Assembly (NCBI GenBank): GCA_001556025.1
Contig: LSIB01000122.1
Coordinates: forward strand, 1 to 64,000
Source: Rhizobiales bacterium CCH3-A5
GTDB taxonomy: Bacteria > Pseudomonadota > Alphaproteobacteria > Rhizobiales > Beijerinckiaceae
Direction: 5' to 3'
DNA length: 64,000 bases
Shown here: positions 8,833 through 15,952 of the stretch, one piece after another
Position numbering within the stretch: position 1 is the first letter of the stretch
Layout of the letters: every line of letters starts with the position of its first letter
Program-made: the position numbers and the translations under genes
Notes under the pieces: generated by a model
Seen by the model: the letters and a program-made list of their open reading frames with translations, nothing else
What the model was told of the DNA's origin: nothing
The model's database searches: none

Positions 8833-9729
8833 TCAGGCGGCTTTGGCGCGGGTGATGACGTCGAAGGCGGCGAAGAGGCGCCGGGCGCGCGCCTCGTCCA
8901 GCGCCTCCAGCGGCGGGCGCATCGCCCGATAGCCCGGATCGCCATGGAGATGGCCGACCAGCGCCTTGACCGCCGGCAGCACGGGATGGCTGCAGATTTC
9001 ATCGACCAGCGCATTCACGGTCGGGTCGTCGGTCCCCTCGTAAACGATCGGGCGCAGAAGATGAGGCACAAGGTTGGCGACGCCGCAGATCGTGCCCTGA
9101 GCGCCCGCCCGCACCGCGCGCCCGAGCAGGCGCTCGTCGCCGACGAGGATGGCGAGCTCGCCATGGGCCTTCAGGAAGGCTTCGGTGCTGGCATAGTCGC
9201 CCGAGGAATCCTTCACGCCCGCAATCAGCCCCGGAAAGGCTGTCTTCAGCCGCTGCACCAGCCCAACGTTGATGTTCACCGCCGTGACCGAGGGGATGTG
9301 GTAGAGGATGATGTTGCGCGCCGACGCGCCGAGCTTCTCGATGAACTGCGCGAACCAGGCATGGAGCCCGTCATCGCTGACGCCCTTGAAATAGAAGGGC
9401 GGGGCGACCAGCAGGCCTTTGGCCCCCGCGTCGAGCGCGATCCGCGCCTGGTCGATCGCTTCATGCAGCGAGGCGGCGGCGATGCCGGCGTAGACCTGCC
9501 GCGACGGATCGAGCCCCGCGCCGATGAGCGCGCCCATCATGGCGGTGCGGGCCGGTAGGCCGAGCGCCGCGCCCTCGCCGGTCGTACCGAAGAGCGTGAC
9601 CGAGTCGCAGCCCTGCGCCAGCACATGACGGGCATGGTGGACGAGACGCGGCAGGTCGATGGCGCCGCCCTCGCGCATCGGCGTGGTGATGGCGCAGGAA
9701 AGGCCGAAGCGGTTGGAGTCTATCGCCAT
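8833..9729 (-). CDS. Dihydrodipicolinate synthase-family aldolase/dehydratase (DapA-like)
   Basis: This 298-residue class I TIM-barrel enzyme has the family features 'FGTTGEGAAL' (carboxylate-binding TTGE), the active-site tyrosine in 'IILYHIPSVT' and the Schiff-base lysine in 'GVKDSSGD'. Its setting among transport and sugar-acid genes points to a catabolic member rather than lysine biosynthesis. Candidates are a 2-keto-3-deoxy-acid aldolase or a keto-deoxy-acid dehydratase. It is the first gene of the leftward unit and its promoter region carries the palindrome at 9755-9766. Two aldolase-type enzymes occur in this locus (also 4253-5029), so the division of labour is unclear. Confidence 0.88.
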   Translation of the reverse strand: MAIDSNRFGLSCAITTPMREGGAIDLPRLVHHARHVLAQGCDSVTLFGTTGEGAALGLPARTAMMGALIGAGLDPSRQVYAGIAAASLHEAIDQARIALDAGAKGLLVAPPFYFKGVSDDGLHAWFAQFIEKLGASARNIILYHIPSVTAVNINVGLVQRLKTAFPGLIAGVKDSSGDYASTEAFLKAHGELAILVGDERLLGRAVRAGAQGTICGVANLVPHLLRPIVYEGTDDPTVNALVDEICSHPVLPAVKALVGHLHGDPGYRAMRPPLEALDEARARRLFAAFDVITRAKAA

Positions 9730-9754
9730 GCGCGTGATCTTTCGAATGCATCTG

Positions 9755-9818
9755 CTGACATGTCAGTCCGATATCGCAGTACTATCGTGATCCGATCTTG
9801 GTTGCAAGCTGACATGTC
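9755..9818. promoter_or_regulatory. Pair of TGACATGTC palindromes in a divergent promoter region
   Basis: A perfect 12-base palindrome CTGACATGTCAG lies at 9755-9766. A second copy, CTGACATGTC, lies at 9809-9818. Their centres are 54 bases apart. They sit between the leftward DapA-like gene (start 9729) and the rightward aldo-keto reductase gene. Short palindromes in such positions are typical operators for GntR/FCD regulators, and one is encoded at 8149-8823. The site-regulator pairing is inferred. Confidence 0.65.
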
Positions 9819-9861
9819 GCCGTGCACATAGTCGGTCTCCGTCATGGAAGGCTCACGCGAC

Positions 9862-10887
9862 ATGCCAGAGGCCGCCCCGATCCCGACACGCCGGCTCGGC
9901 CGCGCCAGCCTGTCCGTGACGGTGCTCGGCTTCGGCGCGGCGCCGCTCGGCGATCTCTATGCGAAGCTCGACGAGGCGGCTGCCGTCGCAACAGTCGAGG
10001 CGGCATTGGCCGGTGGCGTCAGGCTGATCGACACATCGCCGCTCTATGGCCATGGCCTGTCCGAGCACCGCGTCGGTTCGGCGCTGAGGCGCTCGTCCGC
10101 GCGCGGCGTCGTGGTCTCGACCAAGGTCGGGCGCGTGACGGAGCCCTTCGCGGGGCGTGGCGATGGCTCGGGCTATCTCGGCGGTCTGCCGCACGCCTTA
10201 CGCTTCGACTATTCCCATGACGGCGCGATGCGTTCGCTGGAACAGTCGGCGCTCAGGCTCGGCGTCGATGCGATCGACATCGCGCTGATCCACGACGTCG
10301 ATGTCTGGACGCATGGGGCGGACGCGATCGAGGCCCGCTTCGCGGAGGCGATGGAGGGGGCCTACCGCGCGCTGGAGCGGCTGCGTGCGGCCGGCGCCGT
10401 CAAGGCGATCGGCGTCGGCGTCAACGAGGCGGCGATGTGCGAGCGGTTCGCCCGCGCCGGGGATTTTGACACAATGCTGATGGCGGGGCGCTATTCGCTG
10501 CTGGAGCAGCCGGCGCTCGCCGCCTTCATGCCGCTGGCGCTGGAGAAGGGTATCGGCGTGATGCTCGGTGGGGTGTTCAATTCCGGCATCCTCGCGACGG
10601 GACCGGTTCCGGGCGCGAAATACAACTACAGGCCGGCGCCGCCCGGGGTCATGGCGAAGGTCGCCGCGATCGAGGCCGTCTGCACCCGTCATGGCGTGTC
10701 GCTAAGGCGGGCCGCGCTCCAGTTCCCGCTCGGGCATCCGGCAGTTGCGAGCCTCGTCATGGGCGCGGTGTCGCCGGGCGAAGTCGCGGACCAGATCGCG
10801 GACATGGCCGCGCCGGTTCCCGCCGGGCTCTGGGCCGACCTTAGATCCGAGGGCCTGCTCGCGCCCGACGTGCCTGTGCCGGGCTGA
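9862..10887 (+). CDS. Aldo/keto reductase, probable aldose 1-dehydrogenase type
   Basis: This NAD(P)-dependent TIM-barrel oxidoreductase of about 341 residues has the AKR catalytic tetrad in place: Asp and Tyr in 'DTSPLYGHGLSEHRVG', Lys in 'VVVSTKVGR' and His in 'IALIHDVD'. The family includes L-fucose and D-threo-aldose dehydrogenases, which oxidise the sugar to its lactone. It is followed 4 bases later by a lactonase-like amidohydrolase and then a FucU-type mutarotase, which fits that first oxidation step. An ATG at 9844 would add six residues; the ATG at 9862 is preferred because GGAAGG lies upstream of it. Substrate identity is inferred from neighbours. Confidence 0.88.
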   Translation: MPEAAPIPTRRLGRASLSVTVLGFGAAPLGDLYAKLDEAAAVATVEAALAGGVRLIDTSPLYGHGLSEHRVGSALRRSSARGVVVSTKVGRVTEPFAGRGDGSGYLGGLPHALRFDYSHDGAMRSLEQSALRLGVDAIDIALIHDVDVWTHGADAIEARFAEAMEGAYRALERLRAAGAVKAIGVGVNEAAMCERFARAGDFDTMLMAGRYSLLEQPALAAFMPLALEKGIGVMLGGVFNSGILATGPVPGAKYNYRPAPPGVMAKVAAIEAVCTRHGVSLRRAALQFPLGHPAVASLVMGAVSPGEVADQIADMAAPVPAGLWADLRSEGLLAPDVPVPG

Positions 10888-10891
10888 GGCG

Positions 10892-11734
10892 ATGCGGATC
10901 GACGCCCATCAGCATTTTTGGAGTCTGTCGCGCGGCGACTATGGCTGGCTGACGCCGGCGCTCGGCGAAATCTATCGCGATTTCGGACCCGACGATCTCA
11001 GGCCCCTGCTGGCCGCGCATGCCATCGACCGCACGATCCTGGTGCAGGCTGCGCCGACGGAGGCCGAAACGCGCTATTTGCTCGGTCTCGCCGCGCGGAC
11101 TGATTTTGTCGCGGGCGTCGTGGGCTGGGTGGATTTCGAGGCCTCCGATACGGCCGGACGTATCGCCGCGTTGGCGGCCGATCCGCTTCTCGTCGGTCTG
11201 CGGCCGATGGTGCACGACATCGCCGATGACGACTGGCTGACGCGGCCGGGGCTCGATGCGGGCTTCGCCGCGCTGATCGGGCAGGGGCTCGTCTTCGATG
11301 CGCTGCTGAAGCCGCGCCATATCGCGCCGATGCTGCGCCGGCTGGAGCGCAGCCCCGGTCTATCGGTAGTGATCGACCATGCCGCCAAGCCCGACCTCGC
11401 CGGCGGCGATCTGGCACACTGGCGGGACGGGATCGCGGCGCTGGCGCGTTCCGAGGCCGTCGCCTGCAAGCTCTCCGGGCTGGTCACGGAAGCCGGCCCG
11501 GACTGGACGATCACGACGCTCGAGCCCGTCTTCGACCATCTTCTCGCGTGCTTCGGGCCGGAGCGGCTGATCTTCGGCAGCGACTGGCCGGTCGTGACGT
11601 TGCGGGCGAGCTATGGGCGCTGGGTCGAGACGGTCGCGGCGCTGCTGTCTACACTCGGAGCGAATGAACGCGACGCCATCATGGGCGGCACTGCGCGGCG
11701 GGTCTACCTGTCGCGCCGGGGCCGCACAGGCTGA
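10892..11734 (+). CDS. Amidohydrolase-2 family lactonase (L-fuconolactonase/rhamnonolactonase type)
   Basis: This 280-residue metal-dependent hydrolase starts at ATG 10892, giving MRIDAHQHFW with the HxH metal-binding motif at its N-terminus. Later motifs are 'VIDHAAKPDL' and 'LIFGSDWPV', the latter carrying the conserved metal or catalytic aspartate. The protein matches the COG3618 group that opens sugar-acid lactones to acids. It begins 4 bases after the aldo-keto reductase stop, so the two genes are co-transcribed and probably act in sequence. A longer open frame begins at 10745 but runs inside the previous gene. Confidence 0.88.
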   Translation: MRIDAHQHFWSLSRGDYGWLTPALGEIYRDFGPDDLRPLLAAHAIDRTILVQAAPTEAETRYLLGLAARTDFVAGVVGWVDFEASDTAGRIAALAADPLLVGLRPMVHDIADDDWLTRPGLDAGFAALIGQGLVFDALLKPRHIAPMLRRLERSPGLSVVIDHAAKPDLAGGDLAHWRDGIAALARSEAVACKLSGLVTEAGPDWTITTLEPVFDHLLACFGPERLIFGSDWPVVTLRASYGRWVETVAALLSTLGANERDAIMGGTARRVYLSRRGRTG

Positions 11735-11747
11735 GGAAAAACCAATC

Positions 11748-12200
11748 ATGCTCAAGGGGATTGATCCTCTCCTCTGCGCCGATCTGCTCTGGATCCTCGC
11801 GGCGATGGGTCATGGCGACGATCTCGCTCTGGTCGACGCCAATCACCCCGCCGAGACAATCGCGCGGGCGACGGCGAGCGGGCGGCTGGTTCGCCTGCCC
11901 GGACTGACCATGGGCCGGGCGGCGCGCGCGATCCTGTCGGTGCTGCCGATCGACGATTTCGAGCCCGCGCCGGTCCGGCGGATGCAGGTCGTCGGCGACG
12001 CCCAGGCCGTGCCCGAAGTTCAGGCGCAGGTCCAGCGCGAGGTGGACGCGGCGCTGGGGCGGGTCTCGCCAATGGCGGGGCTGGAGCGCTTCGCCTTCTA
12101 TGCGGCGGCGAAGGCGGCGTTCGCTGTGGTGCAAATCGGCGACCCGCGCCCCTATGGCTGCTTCCTGCTGCGCAAGGGCGTGATCGCGGGCCAGCCCTGA
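11748..12200 (+). CDS. RbsD/FucU-family sugar mutarotase
   Basis: This 150-residue protein of the FucU/RbsD family starts at ATG 11748. The N-terminal motif 'MLKGIDPLL' and 'LAAMGHGDDLALVDANHPA' contain the conserved histidine and aspartate of the family. These enzymes interconvert sugar anomers (FucU: L-fucose) before a pyranose dehydrogenase acts. It is the third gene of the rightward catabolic unit, and its presence is the best hint that the locus handles L-fucose or a related sugar. It ends one base before the stop of the convergent hisE-like gene. Confidence 0.85.
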   Translation: MLKGIDPLLCADLLWILAAMGHGDDLALVDANHPAETIARATASGRLVRLPGLTMGRAARAILSVLPIDDFEPAPVRRMQVVGDAQAVPEVQAQVQREVDAALGRVSPMAGLERFAFYAAAKAAFAVVQIGDPRPYGCFLLRKGVIAGQP

Positions 12201-12201
12201 G

Positions 12202-12549
12202 CTATTCCGCCGCCATCGGGGCCGGTTTCGGATTGCGGATTTTCGGCAGCTTTTCGGCGATGCCGTAGAGTTGCTCGCGCCGGTCGATCTCGCGCCAGAC
12301 ATCGTCGGGCGAAATGCCGATCTCGCTCCAGAGCACGACGAGATTATAGATCAGGTCGGCGCTTTCGAGGATCACGCGCGGCCGGTCGCCCTGCACGGCC
12401 TCAAGCCCAACCTCGACGGCTTCCTCGGCCAGCTTCTTGGCCATTTTCGGCACGCCTTCGCCGAGCAGCTTGGCAGTGCGGGAAAAGGCCGGATCGCGCG
12501 AGCGCGCGGCCAGCACGGCGGCGTGTAGCCTGTGGACCGAATCAACCAT
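12202..12549 (-). CDS. Phosphoribosyl-ATP pyrophosphatase-like protein (HisE/MazG fold)
   Basis: This small all-alpha NTP pyrophosphohydrolase has about 115 residues. The motifs 'KMAKKLAEEAVEV' and 'ESADLIYNLVVLW' give the EExxE and ExxD metal-binding residues of HisE. HisE hydrolyses phosphoribosyl-ATP in histidine synthesis. Here the gene is away from other his genes, and the C-terminus (KLPKIRNPKPAP) differs from ordinary HisE, so it may be a second paralogue with another nucleotide substrate. The MVDSVHRLH start at 12549 was chosen; in-frame ATGs at 12573 and 12606 would extend it with a low-quality sequence. Confidence 0.75.
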   Translation of the reverse strand: MVDSVHRLHAAVLAARSRDPAFSRTAKLLGEGVPKMAKKLAEEAVEVGLEAVQGDRPRVILESADLIYNLVVLWSEIGISPDDVWREIDRREQLYGIAEKLPKIRNPKPAPMAAE

Positions 12550-12689
12550 GGCTGGAGAATCGTCTCGTCGCATGAGGGTTTGATGACGCCTGGATGAAGA
12601 CCGCAACGCGACAGCATGACGAATCGCGACGTCTCGAATCTACGCTGGAATACGCTCCGCGAAAGCGGTTTCGCGCGGCGTTCGTCGCG

Positions 12690-13217
12690 TCAGGATCCTT
12701 TTGCGGGGATAGCGTAAGGTGCAAACAGCGTGGCGACGGCGCGATAGACCTCGGCCTTGAAGGGAATGATCAGGTCCGGCGTCAGCGCCAGCTTTTCCCA
12801 GCGCCAGGCATCGAACTCGGCCTTGTGGCCCCCGGCGGGATGCTCGATGTCGATTTCGCCTTCCGCGCCCTCGTCGAGCCGGAAGGCGAACCATTTCTGG
12901 GCCTGGCCGCGCCAGCGGCCCTTCCAGGCTTCTTTGCCGATATCGACCGGCAGATCGTAGCTCAGCCAGCCCGGCGCTTCCGCGATCAGCGTGGCGGAGA
13001 CGACATTGGTCTCCTCCTGCAATTCGCGGCGGGCGGCCTGGAGCGGCGTCTCGCCTTTGTCGATGCCGCCCTGCGGCATCTGCCATTGATGGGTCGCGTC
13101 GACATGCTCGCGCAGCGCCTTGTTGGCGCGCCGGCCGACGAAGACGAGCCCGTCCCGGTTGAACAGGGCCAGCCCGACGCAGGGGCGATAGCCTTCGGGA
13201 GCGTCTGTCGTCATCAT
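12690..13217 (-). CDS. rppH: RNA pyrophosphohydrolase (Nudix)
   Basis: This 175-residue Nudix hydrolase carries the Nudix box 'GGIDKGETPLQAARRELQEE' at about residues 50-70, preceded by 'HQWQMPQ'. RppH removes pyrophosphate from the 5' end of triphosphorylated RNA and starts 5'-end-dependent decay. 'YRPCVGLALFNRDGLVFVGRR' is the typical N-terminus. Its start overlaps the stop of the deacetylase-like gene by 4 bases, and it is the last gene of the leftward envC-ctpA block. An identification as a general Ap5A hydrolase is the alternative, as the two names are used for the same family. Confidence 0.93.
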   Translation of the reverse strand: MMTTDAPEGYRPCVGLALFNRDGLVFVGRRANKALREHVDATHQWQMPQGGIDKGETPLQAARRELQEETNVVSATLIAEAPGWLSYDLPVDIGKEAWKGRWRGQAQKWFAFRLDEGAEGEIDIEHPAGGHKAEFDAWRWEKLALTPDLIIPFKAEVYRAVATLFAPYAIPAKGS

Positions 13218-14416
13218 CGAAGCGAGCCGGTCGTGCCGGGATTGCGGAAGCCGCGCGCGGCGCTGACCGGGACGAGCGCGATGCCCTTGGCCTCCAGCGT
13301 CTGGGCCCAGCGCGCGATCCGGTCGATCGAGACCGGGAGCGCGCTGGCGGCGGCCACCGCGATGCCCTGCTCGCGGGCGAGCGCTTCCAGCCTGGCCAGC
13401 TCCCTGTCGATGGTGTCGGCGCGGACGACGCCGTCGATGACGCGGTCGACTCTCAGCGCCGGAATCTGCGCCCGGCCTGCCGAGGTGGCGAGCAGGCTGC
13501 GCGAGGACGAGCCGTCATCGACGACCATCAGCCCGCGCCCGGCGATCTCGCGCAGCACCGGCGAGAGCGCCGCCTCGTCGGCGGTCAGGCGTCCGCCAAG
13601 AAAATTGACGATGCCGACATAGCCGGTGAAGCGGCCGAGCACCCATTGCAGACGATCGATGTTCTCGGCCGCCTTCGGCCCCGACAGCAAGGTGTGAGGG
13701 CCGGGGTCGTTGTCGGGATAGTCGAAGGGCTCCATCGGCACCTGCAGAAAGACCTCGTGACCCTCGGTGCGGGCGCGCTGCACGGTGCGCTCGAGCTCGG
13801 CTCCATAAGGCGCGAAGGCCAGCGAGACGACGCCGGGCAGCTTCGTGATCGCGTCCGCCGTGCCGCTCTGGCTGATGCCGAGGCCGCCAACGAGCAGGGC
13901 GATGCGGCCCGCAGGCTTGGCCACCGCCTGCGAGCCGAGCGGACGGGCATAGACCTGCGCCGGCGTCGCGCCGTCGGGGCCGAGCTTCGGCAGCAGGCCA
14001 TGGCGGGTGCGCTCGGTCAGGCGCGGATCGGGCGAAGTCGCGAGCCTGACCGCGCCGCTGTCGGGGATGGTGATGACGATCGAGCCTGGCGCGTCGGTGC
14101 CGCCGGGCCTGACGACGGTGACGCCGGCCTCGGTCTCCATCTGGCGGGCGCTGGACTGGGTGCGTGGCTCGGGCTGCGCGGTCGCGGCCGGCGGCAGCGC
14201 AGCGGTTTGCGGCGCTGCGCGGCGCTTCTCGATCGAAGCTGTCGCCGTGGGCTCGCCGCCGGTCGGATCCCGCCTGATCGCCACGACCAGCAGGAGTGAC
14301 GTCAGGCTCAAGCCCACGAGGCCGGCGCAGCCCCATGCGATCCAGCGGGCCCAGGGCCTGCCGGATTGCGGTGGGCGGTCCTGACCAAGCGGGCGGTCAA
14401 GCTCCGTGAGCGGCAT
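13214..14416 (-). CDS. Divergent polysaccharide deacetylase family protein (YibQ-like)
   Basis: This protein of about 400 residues has a cytoplasmic N-terminus, one membrane anchor (WIAWGCAGLVGLSLTSLLLVV), a proline/alanine-rich linker and a C-terminal divergent polysaccharide deacetylase domain ('IALLVGGLGISQSGT', 'VFLQVPMEPFDYPDNDPGPHTL', 'GIVNFLGGRLT'). The family is envelope-associated and usually sits beside envC and ctpA, as here. Its enzymatic activity is poorly established. The start at 14416 (MPLTELDRP) was preferred over an upstream in-frame start at 14530, which would run across the terminator at 14528-14561. Confidence 0.85.
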   Translation of the reverse strand: MPLTELDRPLGQDRPPQSGRPWARWIAWGCAGLVGLSLTSLLLVVAIRRDPTGGEPTATASIEKRRAAPQTAALPPAATAQPEPRTQSSARQMETEAGVTVVRPGGTDAPGSIVITIPDSGAVRLATSPDPRLTERTRHGLLPKLGPDGATPAQVYARPLGSQAVAKPAGRIALLVGGLGISQSGTADAITKLPGVVSLAFAPYGAELERTVQRARTEGHEVFLQVPMEPFDYPDNDPGPHTLLSGPKAAENIDRLQWVLGRFTGYVGIVNFLGGRLTADEAALSPVLREIAGRGLMVVDDGSSSRSLLATSAGRAQIPALRVDRVIDGVVRADTIDRELARLEALAREQGIAVAAASALPVSIDRIARWAQTLEAKGIALVPVSAARGFRNPGTTGSLR

Positions 14417-14527
14417 TCCGGCCAAGGGCAGCCGTCCTCGATGCGTACGAATCGGGCCCGAATCAGCGGCCCGCGCGCTAGTCTTGTCGCGTCGTGGGCG
14501 CGCCGTCGAGCCCGAGGCCTTGGGCAA

Positions 14528-14561
14528 CAAAAAAGCCCGGGCGGATTTCTCCGTCCAGGCT
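14528..14561 (-). terminator. Rho-independent terminator after ctpA
   Basis: On the minus strand a 12-base stem (AGCCTGGACGGA paired with TCCGCCCGGGCT, with two G-U pairs) and a 4-base loop are followed by six T residues. The hairpin lies about 50 bases after the ctpA stop at 14609 and before the deacetylase gene, so it should separate or attenuate the two parts of the block. Confidence 0.8.
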
Positions 14562-14608
14562 TTCGATTTCGCTAAGGCCGAGGTCCACTTTGTCGGCTTG
14601 GCGACGCC

Positions 14609-15952
14609 TCAGTTCGGCTTCGGCGCGTCGGGTGCCGGGGCCGTCGCCGGCGCGGCGGCGTCCTTCTTGACGCCGCGCAGCAGGTTCAGCGCCGCGATCA
14701 GCTGGGTGTCCTTAGTCGGGTCAGCGGGAACATAGGAGGCCGAGCCGGACTGCTCGTCCTTGCCGTCGCCGGCCTTGAGATGGCCCTTCAGTGCCGCCTC
14801 GCCCTTGTTTTCGGTGAGCTTGTCTTTCAGTTCGGCCGGGATGTCCTGGATGACCTCGACATCGGGCGTGATGCCCTTAGCCTGGATCGATGTGCCGGCC
14901 GGGGTGTAGTAGCGCGCCGTGGTCAGACGCAGGCCGCCATTGCCGCCGAGCGGGATCACGGTCTGGACCGAGCCCTTGCCGAAGGAACGCGTGCCCATCA
15001 CGGTGGCGCGCTTGTGGTCCTGCAGCGCGCCGGCGACGATCTCGGCAGCAGAGGCGGACGAACCGTTGATCAGCACGACGACGGGCTTGCCCTTGGTCAG
15101 ATCGCCGTTCTTGGCGTTGAAGACCTGCGTCTCCTCGGCATTGCGGCCGCGCGTCGAGACGATCTTGCCGCGATCGAGGAAGGCGTCGGACACCAGCACC
15201 GACTGGTCGAGACGGCCGCCGCGATTGTTGCGCAGATCGATGACGTATCCCTTGACCTTGTCGGCGCCGATCTCGGTGTTGACCTTGTCGATCGCCTTGC
15301 GCAGCCCCTCATAGGTCTGCTCGCTGAAGGTGCCGATGCGGATATAGCCGATGTCGGCCTCGACGCGCTCCTCGACGGCCGGCACGACGATGGTCGAGCG
15401 GGTGAGGGTGAATTCCAGCGGCTCGGGCTTGCCGGGACGCTCGATCTTGAGTTTGACCTGCGTGTTGATCAGCCCGCGCATCTTCTCGACGGCCTGGGTC
15501 AGGCTCAGGCCCTTGACCTCGGTCTCGTCGATCTGGCGGATCAGGTCACCGGTGAGGATCCCGGCCTTGGAGGCGGGCGTGTCGCGGATTGGCTTGGCGA
15601 CCTTGAGGACGCCATCCTCCATCGTCACCTCGATGCCGAGGCCGCCGAACTGGCCACGCATGTCGGTGTCCATGTCGCGGAAGGACTTGGCGTCGAGATA
15701 GCCGGAATGAGGGTCGAGCGAGGAGACCATGCCGTTGATGGCGGCCTCGATCAGCTTCTGTTCATCGGGCTTCTCGACATAGTCGGTGCGGATCTTCTCG
15801 AAGATGTCGCCGAACAGGTTGAGGCTGCGATAGACCTCGGCCGAAGCCGCGACCGCGCTGGTGGAGGAGAACAGCCTGGTCTGGGTAACCACGCCCGTCA
15901 GGCCCGCGCCGGCGATTGCGCCGGCCAGAACGAGAGAAACCTTGCGCATCAT
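14609..15952 (-). CDS. ctpA: S41 family carboxyl-terminal processing peptidase
   Basis: This 447-residue periplasmic serine protease starts at the ATG-ATG at 15952. It has a signal peptide or anchor (VSLVLAGAIAGAGLTGVV), then a PDZ domain ('GGLGIEVTMEDGVLKVAKPI', 'AGILTGDLIRQID'), then the S41 catalytic domain. The nucleophile serine lies in 'INGSSASAAEI' and the general-base lysine in 'SFGKGSVQTV'. CtpA enzymes trim periplasmic proteins and often control murein hydrolases. The gene overlaps envC by 4 bases (ATGA), so an envelope-remodelling partnership is likely. A strong terminator follows. Confidence 0.95.
   Translation of the reverse strand: MMRKVSLVLAGAIAGAGLTGVVTQTRLFSSTSAVAASAEVYRSLNLFGDIFEKIRTDYVEKPDEQKLIEAAINGMVSSLDPHSGYLDAKSFRDMDTDMRGQFGGLGIEVTMEDGVLKVAKPIRDTPASKAGILTGDLIRQIDETEVKGLSLTQAVEKMRGLINTQVKLKIERPGKPEPLEFTLTRSTIVVPAVEERVEADIGYIRIGTFSEQTYEGLRKAIDKVNTEIGADKVKGYVIDLRNNRGGRLDQSVLVSDAFLDRGKIVSTRGRNAEETQVFNAKNGDLTKGKPVVVLINGSSASAAEIVAGALQDHKRATVMGTRSFGKGSVQTVIPLGGNGGLRLTTARYYTPAGTSIQAKGITPDVEVIQDIPAELKDKLTENKGEAALKGHLKAGDGKDEQSGSASYVPADPTKDTQLIAALNLLRGVKKDAAAPATAPAPDAPKPN

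Noticed and set aside
8125..9558. Long plus-strand frame of 477 codons opposite the GntR and DapA-like genes
   Set aside because: Antisense shadow of two well-supported genes, with no motifs and no ribosome-binding site.
12640..12690. Hairpin GCGAAA-GCGG-TTTCGC between hisE and rppH
   Set aside because: A six-base stem without a T-run; too weak to call a terminator, and only a vague likeness to known repeats.
12300..12700. Possible tRNA or small RNA in short gene gaps, including this one
   Set aside because: No cloverleaf, TTCGANNC arm or conserved RNA structure was recognisable here or in other gaps of the window.
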